A stretch of DNA of 7,447 nucleotides from Arcobacter sp. UBA7394 (GTDB lineage: Bacteria > Campylobacterota > Campylobacteria > Campylobacterales > Arcobacteraceae). The notes beneath the pieces are model-generated. The model was not told the origin of the DNA and searched no databases. It was given only the letters and a program-made list of their open reading frames with translations. The translations under genes and the position numbers were made by a program. The stretch lies in the NCBI GenBank assembly GCA_002470185.1, contig DKNG01000242.1:1-7447 (forward strand), in the 5' to 3' direction. Below, piece after piece: positions 5,339 through 7,447 of the stretch (position 1 is its first letter; each line of letters starts with the position of its first letter).

Positions 5339-7447
5339 ATGAAGTTTAATCCAGATACAAAATCTAGATTCAGAATTCTAAAAGGTGGAAAAATTTCTTT
5401 AATTGTTTCAGCTTTATTATCTAGTGCTACAATAAGTTTTGCTGCACCAAGTGGGGGTGTAGTTACAAGCGGAACTGCTAATATTAGTGTAAGTGGTACT
5501 ACTACAAATATTAATCAAGCTAGTCAAAAAGCCAGTATAAATTGGAATAATTTTTCAATTGCTACAAATGAAACTGTAAATTTCAATCAACCAAATATTA
5601 ATTCTATTACTTTAAATAGAGTAGTTGGTAATGAAAGAAGTGTTATAAATGGGGCTTTAAATGCAAATGGTCAAGTTTGGCTACTAAACTCAAATGGTAT
5701 TCTATTTGGTAAAAATGCTAGTATCAATACAGCTGGATTATTAGCAACTACTTCAAATATTAGTGATGCAAATTTTAATGCAGGAAATTATACTTTTGAA
5801 GGTGCTAGTGATAACTCAGTTATCAACTTAGGAACTATTGATATTTCAGATTCTGGTTATGCAACATTACTTGCAAAAGAGGTTTCTAATGAAGGAACAA
5901 TTAAAGCTATTCGAGGAAAAGTAACTTTAATTGGGGCATCTAAAGTAAATATAAACTTTAATGGAAACTCTTTAGTTAATTTAACAGTTGAAAAAGGTGT
6001 ATTAGATGCACTTGTTGAAAATAAAGGAGCCATTTATGCTGATGGCGGAGAAATTTATTTAACAACAAATGCAGTTGATGAACTATTAAAAGGTGTAGTT
6101 AATAATACAGGTATTGTTGAAGCTAAAAGCTTAGATGATATGATGGGAAAAGTAGAATTATTTGCCCATGGTGGTACTGTAAAAGTTGATGGTACACTTA
6201 GCTCTGAGGGTGGATTTATTGAAACTTCAGGAAGACAGTTTGAAATTGAATCAAGTGCAAGAATTGAAACTTCTCATTGGTTAATTGACCCTGTAAATAT
6301 TACAATAGATAACACTTTAGCAACAGCAGTTGAATCAGCATTAAATAGCGCTGATGTAACAATAACAACTGATGGTGGAAACACTCCTGATACTTCAAGT
6401 GGTGAGAGTGGAAGTACTGGTAATATTACTCTTGCTTCAAATATTACAACGGGAGCTTTATCTGCTGATAGAACCTTAACTATTGATGCACATAATGATA
6501 TTATTTTTAATGATGGAATTTCTATTGATGCAACACAAAATAGTAATAGTAATAAATTAAATGTTGTTTTAAATGCAGATAAAGACAATAATGATAGTGG
6601 AAGTATTATTTTAAAGGGTACTAGCGGAGCTAGTATTAAATCAAATAATGGTGATGTTAATTTTAATGGAAAACTTGAAAGTGATGTAGCAAATGAATCA
6701 CCTTTATCTATTGATGCTGGAACTGGAACTATCGCTTTTGATAATGATGTAGGTGAAAATAGAGCTTTAAAATCTTTAACTACTACAGCACAGTATGTTG
6801 ATTTTGGTTCAAAAACTGATTATGTAAATACTTTAGATGAACAAGTATATAATGCAAAAGTTAGATTAACAGGAACGGCGCAGTTTACAAATGCAAGTTT
6901 TGAAGATGGTACTACAAATGGTTGGTCTGTTTTTAATAATCAAATTTATCTAAATGGTGCAAATGGAAGTAAACTTGGTGGTTATGCAACTCCTAATGAT
7001 ACTGTATTCCCTGCAACAACTGCGGGTTCTGGAGCAAAAGATAATCACTCTTTTTCTGGTTCTTTTACTTCTGAAATTTCAACTGATGTAGATGCTTCAA
7101 GTGGTACATATTCTTTAAAAATGAGATCAAGTGGAACTTCTGCTAGTTATGGAATTATTCATGGGTCTTCTGTAATTAGTGATTCAACTGTTAGTTTAGA
7201 AGCTGGTGGAACTGTATCTTTTAAATGGAAAGCAGCAGGTGGTAGTGATGCTTATGATGTATTTGGATATATTTTAAATACAGCAACAGGTGCAACTCAA
7301 ATTATTCTAAATGAAACAGGAGCTAGTGGAAGAGCATCTACAAATTGGGATACTTCTTCTGTAACTGTTAATAACTCTGGTAACTATAAGTTTGCCTTTA
7401 TCTCTGGATCTTGGGATGCTTCAGGTGGTAGAGCATTAGGTGCTCAA
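5339..7447 (+). CDS. Two-partner-secretion exoprotein, filamentous haemagglutinin-type (TpsA), partial (C-terminus outside window)
   Basis: This is probably a large surface or secreted beta-helical adhesin, exported by Sec and then through an outer-membrane TpsB/FhaC-type pore. The frame is open for 703 codons to the window end. The start at 5339 is supported by AGGGGAG (5328-5334). Residues 1-35 form a signal peptide: a long basic N-region, a hydrophobic core (about 19-34) and likely cleavage at SFA/APS. The TPS secretion domain (about 37-300) shows INWNNFSI (67-74), VNFNQPN (80-86), LNRVVG (92-97) and the key loop WLLNSNGILFG (114-124), where the usual NPNGI is NSNGI. SHWLIDPVNITI (312-323) matches the W-L-x-DP segment often found in such proteins. 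Residues about 360-450 are Asn/Gly-rich beta-helix sequence. From about 515 a different beta-rich module begins (FEDGTTNGWS; SFKWKAAGGSDAYDVFGY at 627-644; FAFISGSWDASGGRA at 685-699) and runs off the edge. No TpsB gene is visible; it may lie downstream. Adhesive function is inferred from the family. Confidence 0.9.
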   Translation, partial: MKFNPDTKSRFRILKGGKISLIVSALLSSATISFAAPSGGVVTSGTANISVSGTTTNINQASQKASINWNNFSIATNETVNFNQPNINSITLNRVVGNERSVINGALNANGQVWLLNSNGILFGKNASINTAGLLATTSNISDANFNAGNYTFEGASDNSVINLGTIDISDSGYATLLAKEVSNEGTIKAIRGKVTLIGASKVNINFNGNSLVNLTVEKGVLDALVENKGAIYADGGEIYLTTNAVDELLKGVVNNTGIVEAKSLDDMMGKVELFAHGGTVKVDGTLSSEGGFIETSGRQFEIESSARIETSHWLIDPVNITIDNTLATAVESALNSADVTITTDGGNTPDTSSGESGSTGNITLASNITTGALSADRTLTIDAHNDIIFNDGISIDATQNSNSNKLNVVLNADKDNNDSGSIILKGTSGASIKSNNGDVNFNGKLESDVANESPLSIDAGTGTIAFDNDVGENRALKSLTTTAQYVDFGSKTDYVNTLDEQVYNAKVRLTGTAQFTNASFEDGTTNGWSVFNNQIYLNGANGSKLGGYATPNDTVFPATTAGSGAKDNHSFSGSFTSEISTDVDASSGTYSLKMRSSGTSASYGIIHGSSVISDSTVSLEAGGTVSFKWKAAGGSDAYDVFGYILNTATGATQIILNETGASGRASTNWDTSSVTVNNSGNYKFAFISGSWDASGGRALGAQ

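Noticed and set aside
6274..6588. Minus-strand open frame of 104 codons with a hydrophobic N-terminus
   Set aside because: It is antisense to beta-helix sequence of the exoprotein; the runs of Leu, Val and Ser come from reading Asn/Thr/Asp/Gly-rich codons backwards. The exoprotein frame has clear family motifs on both sides.

Overview
The window looks like chromosomal DNA from an Arcobacter-like member of the Campylobacterota. The evidence is very AT-rich sequence with AAA/ATT/TTA-biased codons, tightly packed short intergenic regions, a histidine kinase whose H-box reads AHQWRQPL (a form common in this phylum), and a PDC-type sensor domain of a kind typical of it. The taxonomic placement is inferred from style, not from a marker gene.

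Five protein-coding genes fill the window, two of them cut by its edges. Positions 1-2245 (minus strand) hold a two-gene unit. A 250-residue NtrC-derived regulator with a Fis-type helix-turn-helix comes first, followed through a 4-base ATGA overlap by the N-terminal 498 residues of glnD, the PII uridylyltransferase/uridylyl-removing enzyme. The glnD reading frame leaves the window at the HD motif of its hydrolase domain. A 207-bp divergent spacer (2246-2452) separates this nitrogen-sensing unit from a plus-strand membrane histidine kinase (2453-4246) with a Cache-like extracytoplasmic sensor. No response regulator is visible beside it. The kinase runs tail-to-tail into a minus-strand gene (4239-5102), and the two coding regions share 8 bp. 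That gene encodes an N-terminal PDC-like sensor domain followed by four membrane helices.

A second divergent spacer (5103-5338) carries a well-formed Crp/Fnr-family box (TTGAC-N4-ATCAA), an extended -10 element at class II distance from it, and a separate 16-bp imperfect dyad. It leads into a large plus-strand gene (5339 to beyond the window end) for a two-partner-secretion exoprotein of the filamentous haemagglutinin type. This protein has a signal peptide, a TPS secretion domain, beta-helix segments and a beta-rich module that is still open at the window end.

The genes form three regulatory blocks rather than one pathway: nitrogen status (regulator plus glnD), envelope signalling (kinase and PDC/4-TM protein), and an exported adhesin-like protein probably controlled by a Crp/Fnr regulator. 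The points most worth follow-up are the stripped-down NtrC-like protein coupled to glnD, the apparently cytoplasmic PDC-like domain on a four-helix anchor, and the Crp/Fnr box in front of the exoprotein. No tRNA, rRNA, CRISPR array, insertion sequence or phage gene was seen.
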